Assembly: GCF_900091435.1 (NCBI RefSeq)
Contig: NZ_FMCS01000015.1
Span: forward strand, 1-64,000
Direction: 5' to 3'
Source: Micromonospora chaiyaphumensis
GTDB taxonomy: Bacteria; Actinomycetota; Actinomycetes; Mycobacteriales; Micromonosporaceae
Length of the DNA: 64,000 bases
Shown here: positions 52,101 to 60,797 of the stretch, in pieces
Position numbering within the stretch: position 1 is the stretch's first letter
How the letters are laid out: every line of letters begins with the position of its first letter
Notes under the pieces: model-generated
Databases searched by the model: none
What the model saw: only the letters and a program-made list of their open reading frames with translations
Told to the model about the DNA's origin: nothing
Translations under genes and position numbers: made by a program

Positions 52101-53603
52101 CAGCCCGGTGGGCTTGTTCGGCTTGTGGTTGTACTGGATCTCGAGGGTCGGACTTGTCTCCAGGAATTCCTTCCAACTTTCCGGGTCGCCGGCCTCGTTG
52201 TACGCCTTCATCCACAGGGTGCGGGTCTTGTGGTTGTCGCTGACGTCCCTCTGAATCTGACCGGTGATGTCGAAGGAGACACCATCGGCCGCGCATCCGC
52301 TGTATCCGTACGCGAAGCTCTTGGAGGCGGCTAGAGGTCCGCTGCTCTGGCCTTCCCAGTAGTTCCATGTGGCGTTGGTGCCGCTCAGCACGGTGTTGGG
52401 TGCGTAGACGTTGACCTGCTTCGGGTCGCAATTCCAAGATCGTGTATTGGTGATCTTAAAAATGGCCGAGTTGATTTCCGCGCCGGTCAGCGTGCTGACG
52501 GGGACCGAGAAGTTGATGAGGGTGTTCGACCGCTGCTCTCCGGCGTTCCCGACCTGCATGCGGCCAATGGGATCTGGGGTGGTCATCCAGTAGTTGGTGG
52601 ACTGGTGCTGGTAGGAGATGCTCGCCCAGCCGCCTCTTCCGGATCCGGCGGGCGACCAGTTGAACGTCGGGTCGATGAACACCGGGTACACCGTCTTCGT
52701 GCCGCTAAGCAGGGTCCGGTCGGGAACCAGATGCAGCTTTCGGCCCTGCATGCGCACCTTGACGGGCGCGGTACGCGCGGCCCGGCCGGGCGCGGTGGCA
52801 TCTGACGTTTGCCCGCTACGAGCTGCCGGTCCCGCTGCGGGCGAGGAGCTGGAGTCCCACATCAGCGGCGCTGGCGCGGAGAGCGCCGTTGCCCCCGACC
52901 GATCACGGCCAGCGATGTTCCCGGCCTTGTCGACACTGAGGCTGAAGCCTTGGGCGTGGGTGCCGAGCGAGAGGGTCAACAGCTCTGGGTTGTCGGCAGC
53001 CTCCGGAGTGCGGACCACGAAAACGTGGGAGAAGCCGCCATTCCGATTTACGGTGACGACGAGGTCGACGTCAGGTAGCACGCCGGCGTAGGTGGCGGTG
53101 GCACCCGACAGTGTGGGTGCGGGCAGCGGCATCGGCGCATCTACGGTGAAGGTGCGGTCGCCGGAGGTCAACTGTGCCAGCGGAGCCTCCCCGCCGGGAG
53201 AGAGGGCGACGTCGTTGGTTGTCACGCTTGAGGTGATGGTGCCGTCCGGCCGCCTGACCAAGGTCGCATCCAGCGGCTTCCAGCTCCCGTCGACCTTCTT
53301 GCGGGTGGCGGTGGCGTGCTGGGTCAGATGAACCTGGCCGTCGGGCAGGGCGGTGACGACTGAGGTCGATGTCCCGGTGGCGGTAGCTTCGACCGGCTGG
53401 CCGGTCCGTCGTGCCTGTGCCAAGGCCTGCTCGACGTCCAGCGATGTGTCCGCGGTGGGTGCCGGGCGGGGGGCGCCGGCGTAGCCGTCCGGGTCGGCGG
53501 TGGCGACGGCACCGGGCCACATCGCGGCTGCGGTGACGAGCAGGCTGGCCGCGGTCGCGAACGAGGTGGCCCTTGTTCGTCGTGGAGGCCGGGTTGTGGG
53601 CAT
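49200..53603 (-). CDS. Secreted LamG/FG-GAP (VCBS) repeat protein linked to RHS locus
   Basis: 1467 residues, ATG 53603 behind GGGGAG, with a signal peptide (FATAASLLVTAAAMWPGAVA). N-terminal ~500 residues resemble the DNRLRE-type region that precedes actinobacterial RHS proteins (WASISYQHQSTNYWMTTPD; GYSGCAADGVSFDITGQIQR). A LamG/concanavalin-like domain follows near residues 1090-1240 (FSISVWAKPNASGGTVVSQD). Several FG-GAP/VCBS units with Asp-rich loops occur before and after it (DMTGDDIPDLLVAG, DINNDGTPDLW, DLNGDGKADIV, DVNGDGLPDIVAG). Probably binds glycans or calcium outside the cell. Divergent from the RHS gene, 275 bases away. Confidence 0.85.
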   Translation of the reverse strand: MPTTRPPRRTRATSFATAASLLVTAAAMWPGAVATADPDGYAGAPRPAPTADTSLDVEQALAQARRTGQPVEATATGTSTSVVTALPDGQVHLTQHATATRKKVDGSWKPLDATLVRRPDGTITSSVTTNDVALSPGGEAPLAQLTSGDRTFTVDAPMPLPAPTLSGATATYAGVLPDVDLVVTVNRNGGFSHVFVVRTPEAADNPELLTLSLGTHAQGFSLSVDKAGNIAGRDRSGATALSAPAPLMWDSSSSPAAGPAARSGQTSDATAPGRAARTAPVKVRMQGRKLHLVPDRTLLSGTKTVYPVFIDPTFNWSPAGSGRGGWASISYQHQSTNYWMTTPDPIGRMQVGNAGEQRSNTLINFSVPVSTLTGAEINSAIFKITNTRSWNCDPKQVNVYAPNTVLSGTNATWNYWEGQSSGPLAASKSFAYGYSGCAADGVSFDITGQIQRDVSDNHKTRTLWMKAYNEAGDPESWKEFLETSPTLEIQYNHKPNKPTGLTTSPKTTCAGGSTVGDASVSLYAPVSDRNGGVLGVSFRLTRKSDGAVVATSDPNKLTASSGTTAVLVVPQATLRQYAGYTGPGTGTVTAYTWKVQATDFRTPSDWSDTCTFSFDPTRPGHPDVTAPAESVIGQPASFTITAAGGTTPSGYLYQLNAAAPVQVTASGTGSTTVSILPTRYTNTLTVTSLSPGGNIGDSESVTFNSDPAVTAVDGDMTGDDIPDLLVAGNTNGLPPGLWLTEGGSDGPPAPATNIGSKGNGLGTVGSSKDFNGAQAITGQFAGYGLQDVLVYYPAGANAGGASMLRANGDGSVIQPYENGNQVTVPREALTDEADVSPLQVANAGDARHTGQPYPDLIGISGNETGYYLTYYPSTGPGSFQQVTRTSATTPDGGNDWNNWTIATTQTTNTTGTSTAMFLWKPGTGALHLWTGLSFDIDNGQLTYTSYTLSTAGWNKDAVLGLRAADINNDGTPDLWTVGASGTTKTWRVTNLTAGTGSITGDPEGRIVTAKHAWHFADAKDGQASTVPAEDAVGTLAATGSGAAAWRTGDLFDPSITLDGANSTLTTTGAAVATDAGFSISVWAKPNASGGTVVSQDGVNTAGFKLWADASDNSWRFAMSRSDVASPIWDTVSSGANTVRLGAWTQLAITFKPASGTLRNMYLYINGRNIASASHTTIWNADRSLRFGSTRTGASTTGGYFNGQLSTAQAWDSAVINPSPAPHDLNGDGKADIVTADSSGNLYLRPNTGGTGMSTFGTPMKIGQGWDGWRWDIHDWTQDGLADVMGVDASGQLWAYPNVNGAPTYATRKRVGVGWTDYTHASANANTSPQPDHFGIKNSTGELFYYPNGCCAVRVAQSGWSNYRIYPVDFNRDGLDDLISIDTTGNLYWYPNTGQAGLAMFGTRKQIGSGWATYRVAITDVNGDGLPDIVAGDSKGDGWVYPGSSDVSFPSRYQIASGWLVSLVKTIG

Positions 53604-53877
53604 GGTGAGGAACTCCCCGTGTCAGGGGACGCGCCGGTGCGCGTCCCGATGGCGGGGCACAGTGAACCAGCGCCAGCGCCATCCCGGGAACGGATCTCCT
53701 TACTTTCGGTTGTCCTTTTCGCACTCACTGCGACAGGTTTGATCGCATGCTCTTTGATCTATCGTTATATTCCCGTGACCTTTTCCCATCTGCTTCATGG
53801 CAGATTGTTCGCGCCACGGGGGTGTGCGACGGGAACAACCCGCGTGGCCCGTCATCCGTTCTCAGGTTGGGAATCGC

Positions 53878-56800
53878 ATGCTCAGGCACGGGGGATCGCG
53901 GCTGTTCGCGCGCCGCACACGGCTCGTCGCATCGCTCACCGCGGCGGTCATCACGGCAGGCACGCTGGTCGGCACACCCGCCAGTGGCAAGCCGGAAGGG
54001 GTGGGCGCGGCGCAGCCGCCGGTTCCGGCGCCCGGCAGATCAGTCGACGGTGTGAAACCGCTGCCCAGCAAGTTCGCGCCTGCTCGCAACACCGCCAGGG
54101 CCAATTACCTGCCAACCAGGACCAGATGGCCCGGGGCTGCCAACGCCCAGGTCGACCTGAGCGGTGCCGAGACCAACGCATCCAGCCCCGTGAAGGCCAA
54201 AGCAGCGGGGACGCCGGTGTGGGTGAGTCCGGCGCCGAAGGGCCGTGCCAACTATGCCGGACCGAAGCACCTCGACGTGCGGGTGTTCGATCGGACCGCG
54301 GCGGCTACCGCCGGTGTGAATGGGCTGCTGGTCGAGGTGACGCCACAGTCCACCCCATCCGCGGGCGACGCGGGTACCGGGACTGTCCGAGTCGGGGTGG
54401 ACTATGACTCCTTCGCCGAGGCGTACGGAGGCAACTACGGCCTTCGGCTCAGGCTGGTCCGCCTGCCGGCTTGCGCACTGACCACGCCGCAGCGCTCTGA
54501 GTGCCGCCGGCAGCAGCCGCTGCCTTCGATCAACGACGCTGCCGCGAAAACCGTCTCCGCCGAGCTTCCAGTAGGCGCCGACTCGAAAGCTGGCACAACG
54601 AACACGGCCATGCTCATCGCAGCGGTCGCTGGGGCCGGCGACGAGGGTGGTGCCGGGGGCACCTACGCCGCGACAGAGCTGAAGCCCTCCGGATCCTGGA
54701 CCGCGGGGGGCAGCACCGGATCCTTCAGCTACTCGTACCCGCTGACCCTGCCCCCGGCGAGGTCGAAGCTCGCGCCACAACTCGCGCTCTCCTACGACTC
54801 AAGCGCCGTGGACGGTCAGACGGTTGCCACCAATGCCCAGGCGTCCTGGATTGGCGACGGCTGGTCGACCCCGCGCAACTACGTCGAGCAGACCTTCGTC
54901 TCATGCAAGGACGACCCCGGCGGCAGCGCGTCACCCAAGGAAACCTACGACCGCTGCTACACAGGCCCCATCCTGACCCTGTCGCTGAACGGCTCGTCGA
55001 CATCGATGATCTGGGACGCTGGAAAGCGGGTCTGGAAGCTCCAGAACGACAACGGCTCCGACATCACCCAGGTCACCAACTCCAACAACGGCAGCGGCAC
55101 CTACAACACCGACTACTGGCGGGTGACCGAGCCGGACGGCACGGTCTACGAGTTCGGGCGGAACCGGCTTCCGGGCTGGACGTCCGGCAAGGCCGAGACC
55201 AAGTCTGTCGACTACACGCCGGTCTACTCACCGCATGCCGGCGATCCCTGCTACGACGCTGCTGGCTTCAACGCCTCCGTCTGCACGATGGCGTATCGGT
55301 GGAACCTCGACTACGTCAAGGACCCACACGGTAACGCGATGGCCTACTACTACAACCAGGCCGTCAACTACTACGGGCAGAACGAGGGCAGCACCGACGT
55401 GCCCTACATCCGGGACAGCAACCTTGCCCGCATTGACTACGGCTTCACCGACGGCGGCGCCTACGGCACCGTGTCGAACCGGGTCGTGTTCAACACCGAC
55501 GTCCGCTGCCTGTCCGGAACCTGCACGCCGCTGAACGACACCACGAAGGCCAACTGGCCCGACGTCCCCTACGACCTCGTCTGTGACCAGGGCACCGACT
55601 GCAAGTCCTGGAGCCCTTCGTTCTTCTCCACTATTCGGCTGACTTCGATCGAGACCCAGCAGTACGACCTGACCGCAGGCAAGCACCTTCCTGTCGATTC
55701 CTATGCACTGGCGCAGACCATGCCAGCCACCGGAGACGGCACCGCGCCGACCCTGTGGCTTGACTCCATCACCCGGACCGGCAACGACCTCACCTCAGGC
55801 GGGTCGACGACGGCGATCACCCTGCCGTCCGTATCCTTCACCGCGATCAAGCTGGCCAACCGGGTGGACACCGCCGGTGGTTTTCCGTCGTTCTACCGGC
55901 GGCGCATCGAGACGGTCACCACCGAAACCGGCTCCGTGATCACTGCCAGCTACGAACTGCCGGTGCCGTGCACGGCCCCCGTCACCGTCGCCCCTGAGTC
56001 GAACACGAGGTCCTGCTACCCGGTCTACTGGACACCGGACGGCCTGACCACCCCGAAACGGGACTGGTTCCACAAGTACGCCGTTACGCGGGTGACCGCC
56101 TCGGATCCGACCGGCGGCGCTCCGCTCACCTCCACCAGCTACAGGTACGTCGGCGGAGCGGCCTGGCGCTACGACGACAACGAGGTCGTCAAGGCCAAGT
56201 ACCGCACCTACGGACAGTTCCGCGGCTACGGCACGGTCGAAACCCGCAACGGTGATGGCGTCAACGACCCACAAACGCTGTCGGCGTCGACCTACTACCG
56301 CGGGATGTCGCGGAACAACAGCAGCACGGTCGTCAACCTGACCGACTCCGTTGGCGGCCAGCACGAGGACCTTGACCAACTCGCCGGCCGCGAACTCGAG
56401 ACGACCGCGTACCGCGGCGACGGTGGACCGGTGGAGAGCTCGACCGTCACTTCCTACTGGATTTCGGCGGCAACAGCGACCCGATCACGCAGCGGCCTGC
56501 CCGCTCTGACGGCCAACAAGATGGCGCCAATCCAGACATGGACCCGGCAGGCGGTCACCTCAGCGGGGACCACCACCTGGCGCTACAGCCAGACCGACAA
56601 CACCTACGACACGAATGTCGACTCGCCGACGTTCGGCTTGCTGAAGTTCTCCTACGACCACGCCGTGCCGGTCAGCACCGCCTACGACCGATGCACGTCC
56701 ACCACGTACGCACCGGTGAACACGGCTCTCAACCTGGTCGGTCTGATCAGTCAGATCGAAACGGTCTCGGTCGCCTGCGGTGGCTTCACCCAGGGCTCAC

Positions 56801-59800
56801 CCGCGTCCGAGCCCGGCAGCGTCAACACGCTTACCGCTCCGGTGAACGTCGACCGGCCCGCTCAGGTCGTCTCGCACGTGCGGACGTACTACGACGACCC
56901 GACCTTCGACACCGTCTTCCCGCAGACCGCCGCCCCCACTAAGGGTGACGTGACCATGGTGCGCAAGGCGAAGGACTACGTCTCGGGCGCCTACGTCTAC
57001 CAGACAACCGACCGCGCCGACTTCGACCGCTACGGCCGCGCCGTCACTACCTACGACGCCAACGGCAACACCAGCACCACCGCATACACCGACAACACGG
57101 TGGGCCTGACCATCGGGGTCAAAACGACCAACGCCGAGGGGCACGAGACGTCGGCGACGGTGACGCCGATGCGTGCCCTCACCACGGTGAGCAGCGACGT
57201 CAACGGCGTTGTGACCAGCCGCCAGTTCGACGCGCTCGGCCGGGTCAAGGCGGTCTGGGTCGCCTCCCGGCCGACCAGCAGCACACCCCACTACCGCTAC
57301 ACCTACCTCGTCCAGAAGACCGGCCCGACCGCCACGACCACCGAGACACTGAACAACGCCGGCGCCTACGCCATCTCCACCCAGATCTACGACGCCCAGC
57401 TGCGCCCGCGCCAGACCCAGGACACCACCCCGTCGGGCGGCCGGATGATCACCGACACCTTCTACGACAGCCGCAGCTGGGTGAGGGCCACCTACAACGG
57501 CTGGTGGGACGACAAGAACACCCCGGGCACCACTCCGGTGTACGCGCCGGACCTCGCCAAGAAGGTGTACAACCAGACCTTCAACACCTACGACGGAGCC
57601 GGCCGCGTCATTCTCGCGGAAAGCGCCCGCGACAACCTGGTCGTCTCATCCACCCGCACGATCTACAACGGTGACCGCACCACGGTGATCCCCCCGACCG
57701 GCGGGACCACGACGGCGACCCTCACCGACCCGATGGGTCGCACCACCAAACTGCTCCAATACACGGCGGCGCCGACGCTGGTTAGCCCGTCGAACTCCTT
57801 CACCGGAACGTACTACCTGACCGGCGGCACCACGGTCGCAACGAGCTACGGCTACGACGAGCACGGCAATCAGGCAACGCTGACCGACGCGAACGGCAGC
57901 ACCTGGAACAGCCAGTACGACCTCCTCGCCCGGGCCGCCAGCAAGACGGACCCGGACGCCGGAACCAGCACCACCAAGTACGACGGCAACGGCAACATCA
58001 CCGAGACCACCAACTCCCGCGGCAAGACCGTCTCGTACACCTACGACAAGATCAACCGCAAGACCGGCAGCTTCGCCGCCTCGGAGTCGGGTCAGTCGCC
58101 GGCCAATCAGCTCGGCATGTGGGTGTACGACAACGACAACAACGCGGTGGCCGGAATGGTCAACCCGATCGGCAAGCTGACCACCGTCACCGCCTTCCGA
58201 AACAACGCCGCCTACACCACCCAGTACAGCGGCTTCACCGCCTTCGGCGCCTCGACCGGGGAATCGATCACCATCCCGGCAACCGAGGGACTGCTTGGCA
58301 ACACCTACGGCTTCACCCACAAATACTTGGCTGTCACGGGGAAGCCGTACAGCGACACCTACCAGGCCAGCGGCGGCCTACCCGCCGAGACGGTCACCTA
58401 CAGCTACAAGACGCCGTTGGAACTGCCGAACGGCGCGAGCAGCTTGCTGGCGACCTACGCCAATGGCACTACCTATGACGAATACGGGCGAGTGACCGGT
58501 GGCGGCCTCAATGCCAGCACCAGCCAGGCAAGCATCGTCAACCTCTACGACGATCACACTGGCTGGCTGAAGCAGCGCAAGATCACCAGAACGACGACTG
58601 TCACGACCGATGTCGGGCAGCGCGACTACACGTACGATCTCTCCGGCAACATTACAAAGCAGGTCGAGACAAGGAAACTGCCCAGCGTGGCAGCGGAGAC
58701 GCAGTGCTACCGGTACGACGCCCTGCGGCAGCTCACCTCGGCTTGGACAGCAACCGACAACTGCGCCGTCACGCCCACCATCAGCAACCGCTCCATGGTC
58801 GGCAGTGGAATCGGCTCCACCAGCGCCTTCTGGACCGACTGGAACGTCGACACCCTGGGCAACCGGCGAAGCCAAACGCAACGCTCGCTTAGCGGCGGCA
58901 CAGACACGACCACCAACTACGCCTACAACGGCAACGGCAAGAACCAGCCGCACACGTTGACCAGCACGAGCACCACCGGCGGACTGACGGGCTCGACGGC
59001 CTACACCTACGACACGTCCGGCAACATGATCACCCGCATTGCCGGACAGGGCAACCAGACGCTCACCTGGGACGACACCGGCGAGCTCACCTCCGTTGCC
59101 GGCGGCACCAACGGAAACAGCAGCTTCCTCTACGACGCCGACGGCAACCTCCTGATACAGAAGGACCCGGGCACCGCCACCCTCTACCTGCCGGCCCAAC
59201 AGCTCACCCTCAACACGAGCACCAACACTGTGAGCGGAGTGCGGTATTACGCGCTGCCCAACGGAGCGACAGCGGTCCGCACCGGGAGTGGTAGCAGCTA
59301 CAGCTACATGATCCCCGACCACCAGGGCAACCCGACTCTTTACCTGAACAACACCGCGCAGGTGCCCACCTGGCGGCAGTTCACCCCGTACGGCAGCCCG
59401 CGCGGGGCCACCGTCACCGCCCCCGACAACCGAGGCTTCCTGAACCAACCGCTCAACACCAACACCGGCCTCACCCAGGTCGGCGCCCGCAACTATGACC
59501 CCACCACCGGTCGCTTCGTGTCGATTGATCCACTGCAGGATCTCACCGATCCACAGCAGTGGAACGGCTACGCCTACGCCAACAACTCTCCCATCACGTC
59601 CAGTGACCCCTCCGGTCTCATCCCAGAGGACTGCCTGGACCACGACTGCTACGGCTACAGCCCCACCAAGGGCTGCCCAGGCGGATGCGGCACACCTGCA
59701 AACGAGCACTGGGGCAAGAGCCGCGGATACACCGGCAGCGCCCCGAAGCGGCGCCACGACCCCCGCATCCTCGGTCACGTCATCAAGGTCCCGGACACGG

Positions 59801-60429
59801 TGCCGCTCGAGGAATTCACCCGCCGCTGGAACCAGCAGCGAGGCGAGTGGTTCGGACGTGAATACTTCTCGAATGACGAACTCATGGTGGAGGACGAACG
59901 CGCACTCGCCATGAACATCTGCCATGAAATGGGCCGTCCGGGCGGATGCCAGCAGTGGATTGAGGAACTCTACAACCCGTACATCGATTGGATGGCGGCA
60001 AACCTACCGTCAGACGAACTGCCTGGTGCAGGCGGCGGATCTGGCTTTGGTGGCGGCGCCGGTGGGAGAGGCGCGGGGGGATCCCCTAGGCTTCCAGAGC
60101 TTGGCTCGCCGAATCCGGGCAGAATCCATTTCCGCCCCGATACTGGAGGTAAGCTGCCGGCAAGCTGGGGAAATGGCAAGCCAAACAAGAAGGGCGTAGG
60201 CACCCGCTGGCAGGATCCAAAGAATCAAGGTAATGGAGTGCGGATCGATCAGGGAAATCCGAACTCGCCGTCCCCTAGCCAGCAAGTAGACCATGTGGTT
60301 GTGCGCTCCAATGGTAAAGTAATCGGGCGTGATGGTAAGCCGATCACGGGTGCCATCAATGAGGACCCCACCAACGCACATATCCCGCTTAGTGAATGGC
60401 AGAAGTGGTCGTCGTGGAATCACCCATGA
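53878..60429 (+). CDS. Secreted RHS-repeat polymorphic toxin
   Basis: 2183 residues. ATG 53878 is used because a signal peptide follows (RLVASLTAAVITAGTLVGTP); longer starts are in frame. The body has an SpvB-like/RHS N-terminal region (GSFSYSYPLTLPPARSKLAP), many YD repeats (YGYDEHGNQATLTDANGST; DTSGNMITRIAGQGNQTLTW) and the conserved core (MIPDHQGNPTLYLN, RNYDPTTGRFVSIDPLQDL, DPSGL near residue 1910). The ~270-residue tail ends in a likely nuclease toxin: GVRIDQGNPNSPSPSQQVDH, VIGRDGKPITG, AHIPLSEWQKW, a layout seen in BECR-type RNase toxins (fold assignment tentative). The RHS cocoon encloses and releases the tip. The immunity gene overlaps the stop. Confidence 0.88.
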   Translation: MLRHGGSRLFARRTRLVASLTAAVITAGTLVGTPASGKPEGVGAAQPPVPAPGRSVDGVKPLPSKFAPARNTARANYLPTRTRWPGAANAQVDLSGAETNASSPVKAKAAGTPVWVSPAPKGRANYAGPKHLDVRVFDRTAAATAGVNGLLVEVTPQSTPSAGDAGTGTVRVGVDYDSFAEAYGGNYGLRLRLVRLPACALTTPQRSECRRQQPLPSINDAAAKTVSAELPVGADSKAGTTNTAMLIAAVAGAGDEGGAGGTYAATELKPSGSWTAGGSTGSFSYSYPLTLPPARSKLAPQLALSYDSSAVDGQTVATNAQASWIGDGWSTPRNYVEQTFVSCKDDPGGSASPKETYDRCYTGPILTLSLNGSSTSMIWDAGKRVWKLQNDNGSDITQVTNSNNGSGTYNTDYWRVTEPDGTVYEFGRNRLPGWTSGKAETKSVDYTPVYSPHAGDPCYDAAGFNASVCTMAYRWNLDYVKDPHGNAMAYYYNQAVNYYGQNEGSTDVPYIRDSNLARIDYGFTDGGAYGTVSNRVVFNTDVRCLSGTCTPLNDTTKANWPDVPYDLVCDQGTDCKSWSPSFFSTIRLTSIETQQYDLTAGKHLPVDSYALAQTMPATGDGTAPTLWLDSITRTGNDLTSGGSTTAITLPSVSFTAIKLANRVDTAGGFPSFYRRRIETVTTETGSVITASYELPVPCTAPVTVAPESNTRSCYPVYWTPDGLTTPKRDWFHKYAVTRVTASDPTGGAPLTSTSYRYVGGAAWRYDDNEVVKAKYRTYGQFRGYGTVETRNGDGVNDPQTLSASTYYRGMSRNNSSTVVNLTDSVGGQHEDLDQLAGRELETTAYRGDGGPVESSTVTSYWISAATATRSRSGLPALTANKMAPIQTWTRQAVTSAGTTTWRYSQTDNTYDTNVDSPTFGLLKFSYDHAVPVSTAYDRCTSTTYAPVNTALNLVGLISQIETVSVACGGFTQGSPASEPGSVNTLTAPVNVDRPAQVVSHVRTYYDDPTFDTVFPQTAAPTKGDVTMVRKAKDYVSGAYVYQTTDRADFDRYGRAVTTYDANGNTSTTAYTDNTVGLTIGVKTTNAEGHETSATVTPMRALTTVSSDVNGVVTSRQFDALGRVKAVWVASRPTSSTPHYRYTYLVQKTGPTATTTETLNNAGAYAISTQIYDAQLRPRQTQDTTPSGGRMITDTFYDSRSWVRATYNGWWDDKNTPGTTPVYAPDLAKKVYNQTFNTYDGAGRVILAESARDNLVVSSTRTIYNGDRTTVIPPTGGTTTATLTDPMGRTTKLLQYTAAPTLVSPSNSFTGTYYLTGGTTVATSYGYDEHGNQATLTDANGSTWNSQYDLLARAASKTDPDAGTSTTKYDGNGNITETTNSRGKTVSYTYDKINRKTGSFAASESGQSPANQLGMWVYDNDNNAVAGMVNPIGKLTTVTAFRNNAAYTTQYSGFTAFGASTGESITIPATEGLLGNTYGFTHKYLAVTGKPYSDTYQASGGLPAETVTYSYKTPLELPNGASSLLATYANGTTYDEYGRVTGGGLNASTSQASIVNLYDDHTGWLKQRKITRTTTVTTDVGQRDYTYDLSGNITKQVETRKLPSVAAETQCYRYDALRQLTSAWTATDNCAVTPTISNRSMVGSGIGSTSAFWTDWNVDTLGNRRSQTQRSLSGGTDTTTNYAYNGNGKNQPHTLTSTSTTGGLTGSTAYTYDTSGNMITRIAGQGNQTLTWDDTGELTSVAGGTNGNSSFLYDADGNLLIQKDPGTATLYLPAQQLTLNTSTNTVSGVRYYALPNGATAVRTGSGSSYSYMIPDHQGNPTLYLNNTAQVPTWRQFTPYGSPRGATVTAPDNRGFLNQPLNTNTGLTQVGARNYDPTTGRFVSIDPLQDLTDPQQWNGYAYANNSPITSSDPSGLIPEDCLDHDCYGYSPTKGCPGGCGTPANEHWGKSRGYTGSAPKRRHDPRILGHVIKVPDTVPLEEFTRRWNQQRGEWFGREYFSNDELMVEDERALAMNICHEMGRPGGCQQWIEELYNPYIDWMAANLPSDELPGAGGGSGFGGGAGGRGAGGSPRLPELGSPNPGRIHFRPDTGGKLPASWGNGKPNKKGVGTRWQDPKNQGNGVRIDQGNPNSPSPSQQVDHVVVRSNGKVIGRDGKPITGAINEDPTNAHIPLSEWQKWSSWNHP

Positions 60430-60797
60430 GTGAGGTTCGTTTTCCTGCCATGAGAGAAGAGATTGTTCAGGCGGTAAGGGCGCTCGCGGATCACGAGTAC
60501 CAGTGGTCGGCGTGGGTTCGGCGAGAGCTGCCGCCTGGACAGTACGATGAGTTTACTCATCGAATCCATATTCTTTACGATGATACGCAGGTGCTCGAGG
60601 ACCCAGGAGCAGCCGTTGGCATCTATCTAAGGTCTCAAGAAGAAGCCATTGCAATGCAGAGATTGGCTGCCGCGATCGATGCCTTATTCGACGAGTTAGG
60701 CACTGAGCTCTCCGACGAGAGTTATCTTCGCGCTCGACGTTGGCCAGCGATTGTGACGGCAGCTAGGGAAGCGCTGGTTTTACTGGAAGCCAAATAG
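60426..60797 (+). CDS. SCO4402-family-like putative immunity protein
   Basis: 123 residues, ATG 60426 overlapping the RHS stop in ATGA. Pattern VQAVRALADHEYQWSAWVRR, ILYDDTQVLEDP, SYLRARRWPAIVTAAREAL resembles the SCO4402 family. Direct overlap with a toxin tip is the classical place for the cognate immunity gene. Codon use is markedly more AT-rich than in the RHS body, matching the toxin tip. Soluble, so the toxin should be neutralised in the cytoplasm. Confidence 0.78.
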   Translation: MSEVRFPAMREEIVQAVRALADHEYQWSAWVRRELPPGQYDEFTHRIHILYDDTQVLEDPGAAVGIYLRSQEEAIAMQRLAAAIDALFDELGTELSDESYLRARRWPAIVTAAREALVLLEAK

